DNA of 64,000 bases, taken from contig JADJRD010000001.1 of NCBI GenBank assembly GCA_016712405.1, positions 124,001 through 188,000 on the forward strand, read 5' to 3'. Both the position numbers and the translations under genes were made by a program. Shown here piece by piece: positions 17,847-27,100 of this stretch (the first letter of the stretch is position 1; every line of letters starts with the position of its first letter). A model generated the notes under the pieces. That model was not told where the DNA came from and ran no database searches. It saw nothing but the letters and a program-made list of their open reading frames with translations. Source of the DNA: Cellvibrio sp. (GTDB taxonomy: Bacteria > Pseudomonadota > Gammaproteobacteria > Pseudomonadales > Cellvibrionaceae).

Positions 17847-20229
17847 TGTTTGGATTTTTATTAACACGACAATGGCGAGATAGTCCTGAGGGTATCTTGC
17901 TGGAATTCTGGTGGGCAACGGATCAAGGAGCCGTTTGCACGCAAATTATTCAGCAAGAATCGGTGTTTTTTGTTAAGCGTAAAGATGCCCTTAAGATTCA
18001 AAAAATAATCTCTGCTTTTTCTTCAGTACGCATGGCTGAGGTCGCTTTAAAAAATTTCAAAAATCAACCTGTCAATGCGATTTATTGCAAACAACAACGT
18101 ACATCCCGAGAACTGCAAATAGCGTTGGAGTCTGAATCTATTGCGTTTTGGGAAGCCGATATCAAACCCCATGAACGTTATTTGATGGAAAGATTTATCA
18201 ATGCTTCGGTACAACTTTCCATTGATTCTATTCCCGCTAATCGACAATTATTGAATCCAGTTTTATCACCTATTGTAAAAACGCTGCATTGGCGACCGAA
18301 CTTGCGTTGTCTGTCGATTGATATTGAAACCACTATGGATGCCAAGCATTTATTTTCCATAGCGGTTTATGCAGAAAATCTGCGACGCGTTTTTATGATT
18401 GGTGATAAGTCTAGGGATTCCAGTGACTGTGATAGCACGAAATTTCAAATTGATTATTATCGCGATGAAAAAACTTGCTTATTGGCTTTTTTGGATTTTA
18501 TTCGTGATTATGACCCGGATATATTAGTGGGTTGGAATGTCATTCAATTTGATCTTTGGGTATTGGATCAGCTTGCACAAAAACATGCATTGAATTTTCG
18601 AATAGGGCGTGGGCAAGAAAATTGGCATTGGCGACAGGAAGAGGGGGAGTCGGGTCGACGGTTCGTTATTATTCCCGGGCGTATCGCGTTGGATGGTATT
18701 GAACTATTAAAAGCCGCTAATACGCGATTCGATAGTTTTTCGTTGCAGAATGTCGCTGAAGAATTATTGGGCAAGGGAAATTGTTATCTTCCAATCATCG
18801 CGGCGATGATATCCAATATTTATTTGAACATGACAAACAGGCCTTGGCTGAATATAACCTGCGCGATACAGAATTGGTGTGGGATATTTTTCAGCAAGAA
18901 AAATTATTATCCTTTGCGATGGAGCGTAGTCAATTAACAGGATTATTAATGGATCGCATTGGTGGTTCGGTTGCTGCATTTGAATATGCTTATTTACCGA
19001 AATTACATCGTGCGGGTTATGTGGCGCCCAATCTTGGCGAGTTTGAATCCGATGTGATTAGCCCCGGTGGTTATGTGATGAATTCGCGCCCGGATATTTA
19101 TGACAATGTGTTGGTGTTGGATTTTAAAAGCCTGTATCCCAGTATTATGCGCAGTTTTTTAATTGATCCTTGTGCTTTCTGGTTGGCGCAACATAATAAA
19201 TTGCCGGATGAAAATATTGTTGAAGGATTTAACGATGCATTTTTTGCGAGGGAAGGGCATATATTGCCCTCAATTATTGAGCAATTATCCGCAGCGCGTG
19301 ATCAAGCGAAAAAAGATAAAAACGCACCTTTGTCCCATGCAATCAAAATTATTATGAATTCGTTTTACGGTGTCTTGGGTTCAACCGGTTGTCGTTTCTT
19401 TGATCCGCGTGTGTGTAGTTCAATTACCTTACGTGGTCATGAGATTATTCAAACCAGTCGCGATTGGATCGAGCAACAAGGTTATGCCGTTATTTATGGC
19501 GATACGGATTCTCTATTTGTTTGGCTGGAAAATAATTGCCAGGGTAAAAAACCTAAAACGCCTGAGCAGTGTCAAAAAATAGGTCAGCGATTAGCCAAGG
19601 AGTTGAATCAATGGTGGACACAAAAATTGCTGACCGATTTTCAGCTCAAAAGTGCGTTGGAGATACAGTTTGAAACCCACTATCACCGGTTTTTAATGCC
19701 CACTATTCGCGGCTCTGATCTCGGTACTAAAAAACGCTATGCTGGCTTAATTCATACCTTGGAGGGTGAAGAGATTATTTTCAAAGGACTTGAAAGTGCG
19801 CGTTCGGATTGGACGCCCTTAGCTAAACAATTCCAATTAGCCTTATATCAGCGTATATTCGCTGGCGAAAATCATGTGGAATTTATTCGTCAGGTAGCGG
19901 CCGATTTACTTGAGGGTAAGCGTGATGCTGATTTGATTTATCGCAAACGGCTTCGACAAAAATTGGCGGATTATCAAAAGAATATTCCGCCTCATGTACA
20001 AGCGGCAAAAAAATATCAACAAAAAACCGGGCAAGTATTACGTCGTGGTGATTGGATTGAATATGTCATTACGCTAAATGGCCCGGAAGCAATCGATTGC
20101 CGCGAAAGTCCATTGGATTACGAACACTATCTAACAAAACAATTAATGCCCGTTGCTGATTCTATTTTATATTTTCTACAAGAATCCATGCAGGCGATTT
20201 TAGAAACACAAATGACATTGTTTGAGTAA
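17846..20229 (+). pseudogene. polB: DNA polymerase II (family B), one-base frameshift
   Basis: Complete family B polymerase of about 794 residues once one base is restored. In the first frame: N-terminal domain, Exo I (LSIDIETT) and Exo II (GWNVIQFD). After the shift near 18771-18781: Exo III (YNLRDTEL), motif A DFKSLYPSI, motif B IMNSFYGVLGS and motif C YGDTDSLF. Pol II performs translesion and repair synthesis with proofreading. The break lies in AAGGGAAAT, where one extra G or A would rejoin GKG to LLSSNHR. The short upstream product would lack Exo III and so not be a working exonuclease. The ATG overlaps the esterase stop. Confidence 0.88.
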
Positions 20230-20234
20230 TAAAG

Positions 20235-20657
20235 ATGATTCTAGCAACGTTAATTTATCTAATCGTCATAGCGCTCGCCGTATTAATTCATTTTGAGGTC
20301 TTAAATGTGTTAACTCAATGGTTGCCGAAATTGCCGGGTAGGCGTCGTGCCAGTATTTTGTTTGGTGTTTTCGGTGCGATCATTGCGCATGTGGTTGAAA
20401 TTTGGTTGTTTGCCTTTGTTTATTATTTTATGTTGCAGACAAGTTTTTTTGGTGGGTTGACGGGCAATATTTCGAATAGTCTGTTGGATTGTGTTTATTT
20501 CTCCTTCACTTGTTACACCTCTTTAGGTTTTGGTGATATTAACCCCTACGGGCATCTGCGATTTTTAACAGGATTGGAAGCATTAACCGGGTTGGTGTTA
20601 ATTGCCTGGACTGCATCCTTTATGTACATTGAAATGCAAAAACTTTGGAAAAAATAA
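20235..20657 (+). CDS. Small ion channel protein (two-helix potassium channel type)
   Basis: A 140-residue integral membrane protein. A hydrophobic helix at about 2-25, a second at about 45-70, a pore region TCYTSLGFGDINP resembling a potassium-channel selectivity filter (TxGFGD), and a final helix at about 112-135. There is no cytoplasmic regulatory domain. It begins five bases after polB and its TAA overlaps the ATG of the SUKH gene (TAATG), so the genes are probably translated together. Ion specificity and any link to the neighbours are inference. Confidence 0.8.
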   Translation: MILATLIYLIVIALAVLIHFEVLNVLTQWLPKLPGRRRASILFGVFGAIIAHVVEIWLFAFVYYFMLQTSFFGGLTGNISNSLLDCVYFSFTCYTSLGFGDINPYGHLRFLTGLEALTGLVLIAWTASFMYIEMQKLWKK

Positions 20658-21058
20658 TGGAAGAAATTCTCGAACTCTTACGCGATCACAACGAAATTGT
20701 ACCCGTGCCATTGGATCTTCCCGATGAGGATCAGTTGATACGTATCGAAGAAGAAATTTTGCTGCCGATACCGCGTGACATGCGGCAATATTTACTCGAA
20801 GCGAGCGATGTGATTTATGGTCATCTGGAACCTGTGACTGCAGCTGATCCTAATTCCCATACCTATTTGCCGGAAGTGACGGCAATCGCATGATCCGTCG
20901 GTGTGCCACGTTATCTGATTGTGCTCTGTGAAGTGGATGGCGATTACTATTGTGTTGAGCCTGAGGGCGATGTGGTTTTTTGGAAAAATGGAGAATTAAC
21001 CGACGAAACCTGGCCTTCGGTTTGGCAGTGGGTGCGTGATGTGTGGCTGGAATCTTGA
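20657..21058 (+). pseudogene. SUKH (SMI1/KNR4-like) protein, internal TGA
   Basis: A protein of about 133 residues resembling the SMI1/KNR4 (SUKH) family: N-terminal MEEILELLRDHNEI, the LPIPRDMRQYLLEAS helix and a C-terminal DYYCVEPEGDVVFW...TWPSVWQWV. A TGA at 20891-20893 interrupts it after VTAIA; downstream (SVGVPRYLIVLCE) continues in frame, and relatives usually have Trp there, so TGG to TGA is the simplest change. Family members are often immunity proteins or interaction modules. Translationally coupled to the channel gene. Confidence 0.72.
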
Positions 21059-21155
21059 TTCTATGCGATTTACTGCGCCTCTCTGGGAAACAGATCACGC
21101 GTTGTCTTTGAGTTTTAGGCTAGACTTTTAACAAGTATTTATCTTCGGCTTAGCT

Positions 21156-21959
21156 ATGTCATTACTTCGACATTTGAACATTTTTCTACTCTTGGGTTTT
21201 TTCCCAGTGTGTAGCTATGCAGGTGACTCAGAAGGCGCCATCAATAATCAATCCAGTAAAGTTGCCAGCCTTTCTGTTCAAAACGAACAGACTGAAGAAG
21301 TTGATCCTTACCAGATCATGGTGCTTGAAGTGGCAGCACGTACTGCTGCGGAAGAAGAGAAACGTAAAGCCGAAGCATGGAAAACTGAACAAGCAAAAAG
21401 TTTTAAATTTTATAAATTCAAGCAGCAAGGTGCTGTGGCTTATTCAGATAAGGCTCCGACAAAGCACGAATATCAAGTCATAGTCTACAACTCCTGTTAT
21501 GCCTGTAGTGCGCTCTCAACCGTTGACTGGAAAGTTACGCATCTTTATACCGACGAATTTACCTATGCTATTCAAAAAGCTTCCGAAAAATATGGTGTTG
21601 ATCCCGCATTGATTCGTGCAATTATTCACGCTGAATCCAATTTCAACCCATTGGCGAGATCGAATAAAGGCGCTGTAGGTTTGATGCAATTAATGCCGGG
21701 TACTGCAAAAGATATGGGTGTTGATGATCGAACCGATGCTGCAGAAAATATTATGGGTGGTACTCGTTATTTGGATTTAATGTTAAACCGCTTTAATCGC
21801 AATTTAACCTTCGCTATCGCCGCTTACAACGCTGGGCCGGGTCGTGTAGAAAAATACAACGCCATTCCCCCAATCCAAGAAACACAAACCTACGTTAAAC
21901 GCGTAAAGATTTTATATCAGCGTTATCGATCACAAAGAGAGATTGTAAGTAAGGATTGA
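21156..21959 (+). CDS. Lytic transglycosylase (SLT domain), exported
   Basis: A 267-residue murein-cleaving enzyme. A signal peptide covers about 1-22, then a charged helical linker (AARTAAEEEKRKAEAWKTEQ), a small region FYKFKQQGAVAYSDKAP like DUF4124, and a C-terminal SLT domain from about 138. The catalytic Glu is residue 160 in IIHAESNFNP, followed by the family's GLMQLMPGTA and AAYNAGPGRV. It would cut peptidoglycan glycan strands to 1,6-anhydro ends in the periplasm. The CYAC pair near 114-117 could form a disulfide. Monocistronic. Confidence 0.92.
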   Translation: MSLLRHLNIFLLLGFFPVCSYAGDSEGAINNQSSKVASLSVQNEQTEEVDPYQIMVLEVAARTAAEEEKRKAEAWKTEQAKSFKFYKFKQQGAVAYSDKAPTKHEYQVIVYNSCYACSALSTVDWKVTHLYTDEFTYAIQKASEKYGVDPALIRAIIHAESNFNPLARSNKGAVGLMQLMPGTAKDMGVDDRTDAAENIMGGTRYLDLMLNRFNRNLTFAIAAYNAGPGRVEKYNAIPPIQETQTYVKRVKILYQRYRSQREIVSKD

Positions 21960-21963
21960 TAGT

Positions 21964-21981
21964 CGCTGCTTCCTTGCAGCG
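21964..21981 (+). terminator. Possible terminator hairpin after lytic transglycosylase
   Basis: CGCTGC, TTCCTT loop, GCAGCG, five bases after the stop. Only TT follows the stem, so it is weak as an intrinsic terminator. Confidence 0.35.
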
Positions 21982-22007
21982 TTCTGAATGAAAAGTCTGT
22001 GCGAAAA

Positions 22008-23135
22008 TTACAAGGCTAATACTTTGTAATAGGCATCTTTCGGTTGGTGTTTGCGATCAAACAAGAGTGGGTAACTGGTACGGCCTCTGATTGGGAAATC
22101 ATTTAACCATGTTGCGTCATCAGAAATTCCCCACAATGTCACACGATCAATTTTGTCTTTGTGTTTGATGAAGAGTTTGAACAAATCTTCATAGCGTTTG
22201 CTTAATTGATCATTCATTTCTTTTGACAAGCCATCTTTGAAGGGATCACGTTCTGGTTTGTATTCGAATCGAGTAGAAATTTCTGCAACGGGTAAATTCC
22301 AAACGGAAGGTAATACGTCAACATCCAATTCAGTAAAGTGAACACGCAAACCTAAATTGTGGAATGCAACAATACTTTTTTCAATTTCTTCAATGCTGGG
22401 GCCGCCTACCGCAATGTGTGCTTGAATGCCCAAGCCGTTAATCGGCACTCCGCGTTTTTGTAAGCGTTTGACCATGTCAACGGTCGCATTACGTTTGCCT
22501 TCTTGCTCATTGTTGTAATCGTTGTACATCAAATGGGCATTAGGGTCGACTTCATGAGCAAGGTGAAAAGTTTTATCGATAAACTCTTCGCCCAAAATAT
22601 TAAAGTAGTGGCTTTTACGCATTTGATTATCATCGCCTACCGCTTCATTTACGGCATCCCACGCAGGCAGCTTACCTTTATAACGGCCTACAATAGTTGT
22701 GATGTGTTCTTCCATTTTTTTGCTGAGTTCAGCAGGTTTAATGTATTCACCTTTTTCATTTTTAAACACTGAATCAGGAATTTGGCTGTGCCATGCGAGA
22801 GTGTGACCCACAGCATGAAGCTTATGGGTTTCAGCAAATTTCACAAACTGATCAGCGCCTTCCCATTTCCATCCGCCTTCTGGTGTCCTGACCGATTCCC
22901 ACTTCATGGTATTTTCTGGCGTCACTGAAGAAAAATCACGTTTGATAATTTCGGTAATATCCGGAAGATCACCTTTAGTAATCGAGGTATTAATTGCGGC
23001 GCCGATTAAAAAACGATCTTTGTAGGCGTCTTTTAATCCGGTTTTTGCTGCGGCCGCCATAGCGGGTAAATTGATTTGTGTTGCTAAGGCTGCAACGCCA
23101 CTGCCGATTAAAAATTGTCTTCTTGTGGGTTTCAT
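22008..23135 (-). CDS. Endo-1,4-beta-xylanase, GH10, Tat-exported
   Basis: A 375-residue family 10 glycoside hydrolase that cuts xylan backbones. The N terminus carries a twin-arginine signal (PTRRQFLIGSG then a hydrophobic stretch to AMAAAA), so it is exported folded. The barrel keeps TPENTMKWE, HTLAWHSQIP, the acid/base Glu164 in WDAVNEAV, the nucleophile Glu269 in HFTELDV and WGISDDATWL near the end. There is no carbohydrate-binding module. Single-domain Tat-dependent GH10 enzymes often act on short xylo-oligosaccharides in the periplasm. Together with the CE2 esterase it points to xylan use. Confidence 0.93.
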   Translation of the reverse strand: MKPTRRQFLIGSGVAALATQINLPAMAAAAKTGLKDAYKDRFLIGAAINTSITKGDLPDITEIIKRDFSSVTPENTMKWESVRTPEGGWKWEGADQFVKFAETHKLHAVGHTLAWHSQIPDSVFKNEKGEYIKPAELSKKMEEHITTIVGRYKGKLPAWDAVNEAVGDDNQMRKSHYFNILGEEFIDKTFHLAHEVDPNAHLMYNDYNNEQEGKRNATVDMVKRLQKRGVPINGLGIQAHIAVGGPSIEEIEKSIVAFHNLGLRVHFTELDVDVLPSVWNLPVAEISTRFEYKPERDPFKDGLSKEMNDQLSKRYEDLFKLFIKHKDKIDRVTLWGISDDATWLNDFPIRGRTSYPLLFDRKHQPKDAYYKVLAL

Positions 23136-23238
23136 GGAGTGTACCTGTGGTTGATGTGTTAAAAAAATTTGTTATTTCCAACATTATAAAATGTTGGAAG
23201 CCTGCTGCCATGCAACATTGCACGACTTAACCTTTGGT

Positions 23239-24099
23239 TTAAGGAAGTGTTTGCGGATCAAACCATAATTCTTTTCTGTCGAGCGGTGTTTCTTTGGATA
23301 ACAAAGGGTTTTCTATATAAAAGGCTTTGCGATTTTTCATGTTGGCTTTTGCAATCACATCTTGAATGGAGGGATCATTCAAAAAAGTTTGATCAAAACT
23401 GCCATCAGCAACAGCACGCTCTAGTCCGGTGAGTAAGTCATTGGCCAATTTTTTATTCTCATTAGATGTGAATAAATAAAATGGCATTCGATACACCAAC
23501 ATGAGATTTTTTTCTACAGTTAAGTCAGGTAGTTCCGGGCGAAGCGCGAGTTCGCCAAAGGGTTCGTGAACTCCACGCGAAAATCCATCGAAGCGTTCGC
23601 CATCCAACATATAAAATAAATTGGGGTATTTGGTGGATTTAATGATATTGAATCCGCTGGCTTCCAGGATTTTGGTATCACCCCAAGTTTTTCCTTGGCC
23701 AATGGTTAATTTTTTTAAATCATCTAGTGTCTTGACTTGATCATATTTATATTGATTTTTTTTGTGAATAATAAAAATGCGGTAACCCAAAAGCCCTTTA
23801 AAAAGACAAATTCGAATAGGGTTCATTTGGGATTCAATACTGGCTTCAGACGAAGTCCAAACAACATTGATGGCGCCATTAGTGCGGACTTCTTCGTTTT
23901 GTCGGGTTTGAGAAAAATTGTCCTTGATCACCTCGACTTTGTATTTTGTGTCAATGTGATCAATGGCCAGTTTGATCATCTTGATAGCGTAGGCTGCGTT
24001 GGGATCTGTACCGTTGTCGTTAACACGAATCACATTGTCTTGTGCCCAGGAATGGCATGCGAATAAAAGTGCAAACGTTGAAAGGAGTGGTCGAATCAT
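23239..24099 (-). CDS. Periplasmic substrate-binding-like protein
   Basis: A 286-residue exported protein with a signal peptide (RPLLSTFALLFACHSWAQ). The fold resembles family 3 extracellular solute-binding proteins (VIRVNDNG start, YKYDQVKTLDDLKKLTIGQG hinge region and a C-terminal helical stretch), but no transporter genes adjoin. Such stand-alone proteins are common in Cellvibrio-like genomes and may bind small solutes or serve as sensors. It lies between the large membrane protein and the xylanase on the same strand but with gaps of about 100 bases, so co-transcription is uncertain. The ligand is unknown. Confidence 0.65.
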   Translation of the reverse strand: MIRPLLSTFALLFACHSWAQDNVIRVNDNGTDPNAAYAIKMIKLAIDHIDTKYKVEVIKDNFSQTRQNEEVRTNGAINVVWTSSEASIESQMNPIRICLFKGLLGYRIFIIHKKNQYKYDQVKTLDDLKKLTIGQGKTWGDTKILEASGFNIIKSTKYPNLFYMLDGERFDGFSRGVHEPFGELALRPELPDLTVEKNLMLVYRMPFYLFTSNENKKLANDLLTGLERAVADGSFDQTFLNDPSIQDVIAKANMKNRKAFYIENPLLSKETPLDRKELWFDPQTLP

Positions 24100-24157
24100 G
24101 TCTAGTCAGTCCGCGAGTGGAAACAACTGTTTGTCGTTTACTGAGTCTAGCAACACG

Positions 24158-24188
24158 AGATGAATCCGCAACTTGTGCGGATTCATCT
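24158..24188. repeat. Perfect 13-bp inverted repeat
   Basis: AGATGAATCCGCA (24158-24170), ACTTG loop, TGCGGATTCATCT (24176-24188). It lies just past the 3' end of the large membrane-protein gene and upstream of the binding-protein gene; no T-run follows on the minus strand, so it could be an attenuating hairpin or an operator. Confidence 0.5.
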
Positions 24189-24198
24189 GACCGCAATA

Positions 24199-27100
24199 TT
24201 AGTTAGTCTTGGTAGAGGAGACGGGTGAGCGCGTTTCGGTTGCCAAGAGTTGTTCGGAGGCATACCAGAAACCTTGGTTGCCCAGTGCTTTCCAGCCCCA
24301 GGACAACCAGCGAATCAAGGATGACGCCAGCCATAAGGACCAGATCAACATCACCAGCTTGTAAATCCAAAGTGGTAAAGAGATGACCCAGGCTTGTGCT
24401 AATTGATCGGGCGACATGTCCTGATACCAGCGCAGGAAGTAGGCACTGGAACCATTCCCTTTGATGTGCATATCCGGCGCTGACAAAAGACCAATTGGGA
24501 TAGTGGCCAAAAGGGTAATCAGTGCTGCAATCGATAAGCTAAACAAACCGAATTGCATCCATTTGAATTGGGTTTTGGAGGCAATACTTTTCAGGTTTTG
24601 GCGCCATTGCAGGCATATCAACCAAGTTGCAATCAAAAACAGTCCGTTAAGCGTGACAGTGGCTACACCCAAGGACAATAAGATCCACTGCAGTGAACTT
24701 AACGGTGTGAGCTTTTGTTTGCCCAGTTGATAGCTCAATAACAGAATCACCAGCAACATTCCCCAAAGCAATACTGATGGGCCAATACGGGGGCCGCCCA
24801 CTAAGAGTGGCCAGCGATCGGATGGCAGATTGATATTGATGGATTGGTTTGCCGAGGCTAGACCCAAATTGAGGGAAGGGGTAACAAAATGGTTCGCTAT
24901 ACCTTGGGTGGATTGCCATTCAATATTCACCGATTGTTCCCCCGGTTGTAAGGGAATGCGTAATACGCCTTTAACAGGGCTGATGGAAAGACGAGTGCCC
25001 TGCAGCATGACCTGATTCAAACTGGCGCCTTCAGGCAAAGTGAATTGAAATTGATTGGCTTGGTTGGTGCGAATGGAAAGTGACAATTTATGGGTGGTCG
25101 CTCGATTTGAGGGTTCTGTTGTCAGCTCAACGGATTCAATCACCAAGGAATTACCTTTAACGGCAAGGGGTCGGCTGAAATTCAGTGTCAACTCTTCGCC
25201 CGGCCAAGGTTGCCAAATGGGTAATTGATTCACATCATTTGGATGAATGGCGGCAATGCCGGAACTGGTGAGGTTCCATACATCCGAAACATTCACTTCC
25301 CAGATTTCAACCCAAGGTTGTTCGCTAGCCGCTTTTAATTGAATGTTATCGCTCGGATTAAGTCTGGAATTCCAATACACCGATGATTGTTGCTGGTCCA
25401 ATTGGATCTGCAAGCCTCGTTTATCTTCCGTTATATGTTGCAGATTAATGTTGCCATCAATCGGTGATTCGCCGGCTAACAAGGGCACCTGTAAATTAAT
25501 CACACCTTCACTGGGCGCAACACGAATTACTTCAGTGGTGAGGTTCCAATCCAGATCAAAATTAAATTGGCGTTTAACAATCACAAAAGGGGGAATTGGA
25601 TCAGGACGCAACTGCTCATCACTATTTTTATTGGCTGGGGTATCCATCAAGGTGCGTTGAATTTGTACCGAATTGAGTGTGCCTTGTGCATTGCCCGATA
25701 ATTGCCAACCTTGTAATTGGTTGGAAAAATTATGAATCGCCAAGGGAAAATTCAAATCTAGGGCTTCACGATTTTGAATGCTGGCTTGCAAGCGAATCTC
25801 GTGTCGACCCGGCGACAAATACACCAACAATTGACCTTGTGTATTTTGCATCAAGCTGGCGTTTTTTCCATTGACCAATACTTGTGACGGCCACCATTCC
25901 TGACGTTGACCGGGCAATGGCATGGCCACATTTTCCAGTGCGTGAACTTGCATCTGCAAATCCAATTGATTGTAATTGGCGATTAACTTAACGGATTCAA
26001 TACTGGCGCAATGGGGTAAACATTTTGCAGGTGCAGTTAAACGTTTTTCAAATTCGGCCAACAGTTTTTTCTCAACGATAACATCGGCCATCACTTTTTC
26101 AGCAGGTAAAAACCCGAGTGAGAAGAGCAGTACCAATCCACTGGCTAAAGCAGTTGATCCTGATACCGAAGGGGTGTTGTGTTGATTTGCATTTGGCTTA
26201 AATTTAGAAAAATGTTTGAACAATAAACCGGCCAATAAAAGTGACAACAACACACTGAATAAAGAGCCTACTCGATTCCATATTGGCGACAGTAAATACA
26301 AAGTCGTTTTTTCTTCTGCTAACACCGGGCCTTTCCAATGTAATTGCACAGAGTTCCAACTCCAGGTAGGAATGCCGGGCCCTGCTTGCACCATTTGATC
26401 TGCCTCGTATTGTTTTTTTCGAATGAGTGGTTTTTGTAGAGAACGTTGAGATTTTGACTCCATTCGCATCTCCATTATGTTGTCAACAGCTGCGCTTTCA
26501 GCAGCATAAGAATTTTCAAATTCGTCATTTTTTGTAGAAGATGCACTCATAAAAGAGGGAAACCAGGAGTCATCTTCATAATAACTACCCATCATATGTT
26601 TATTGGCATATTCCTGTTGAGGGTAAAAAAATTCGCGCGCTTGTTGCACACAAAAAGGTAATAGATTTAATGCCAGCAGCGCAAAACTGAACCAGGTATA
26701 ACGCAAAATCCAGGTTTTGAATTTACCGGAAATATAGGGCAGAAGTGCTAAAACAGCGGCGAGATTTAACCAGAGAATAACCGGCGCTTCATCGCGATGG
26801 TAAATAATAACCAGAGTTACCAAGGCTAAAATGCCAACAGGTAAATTCACAATACGCACTAGAGACAAGCTGATAATTAACACCAAAAATAATGTCCATA
26901 AATTCCATTTTTCAATCCAACTGCCGTATTCACTGGAAGTGCCGGTCGCCGTGAGTAAAGACCAACCCGGCGGTAAAATTAATTCGGTGGACACATGATT
27001 AAAGGCACTGCTCCAACCACTAATCGACAAATCATCGCGAGTGTCGATACGACTGATGCCTTCAAAATTCAATCGGCGTTGACGAATTTCTACGCCGGGA

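Noticed and set aside
20891..20893. TGA as selenocysteine or reassigned Trp codon
   Set aside because: No SECIS-like hairpin immediately after, and several genes in the window end in TGA normally.
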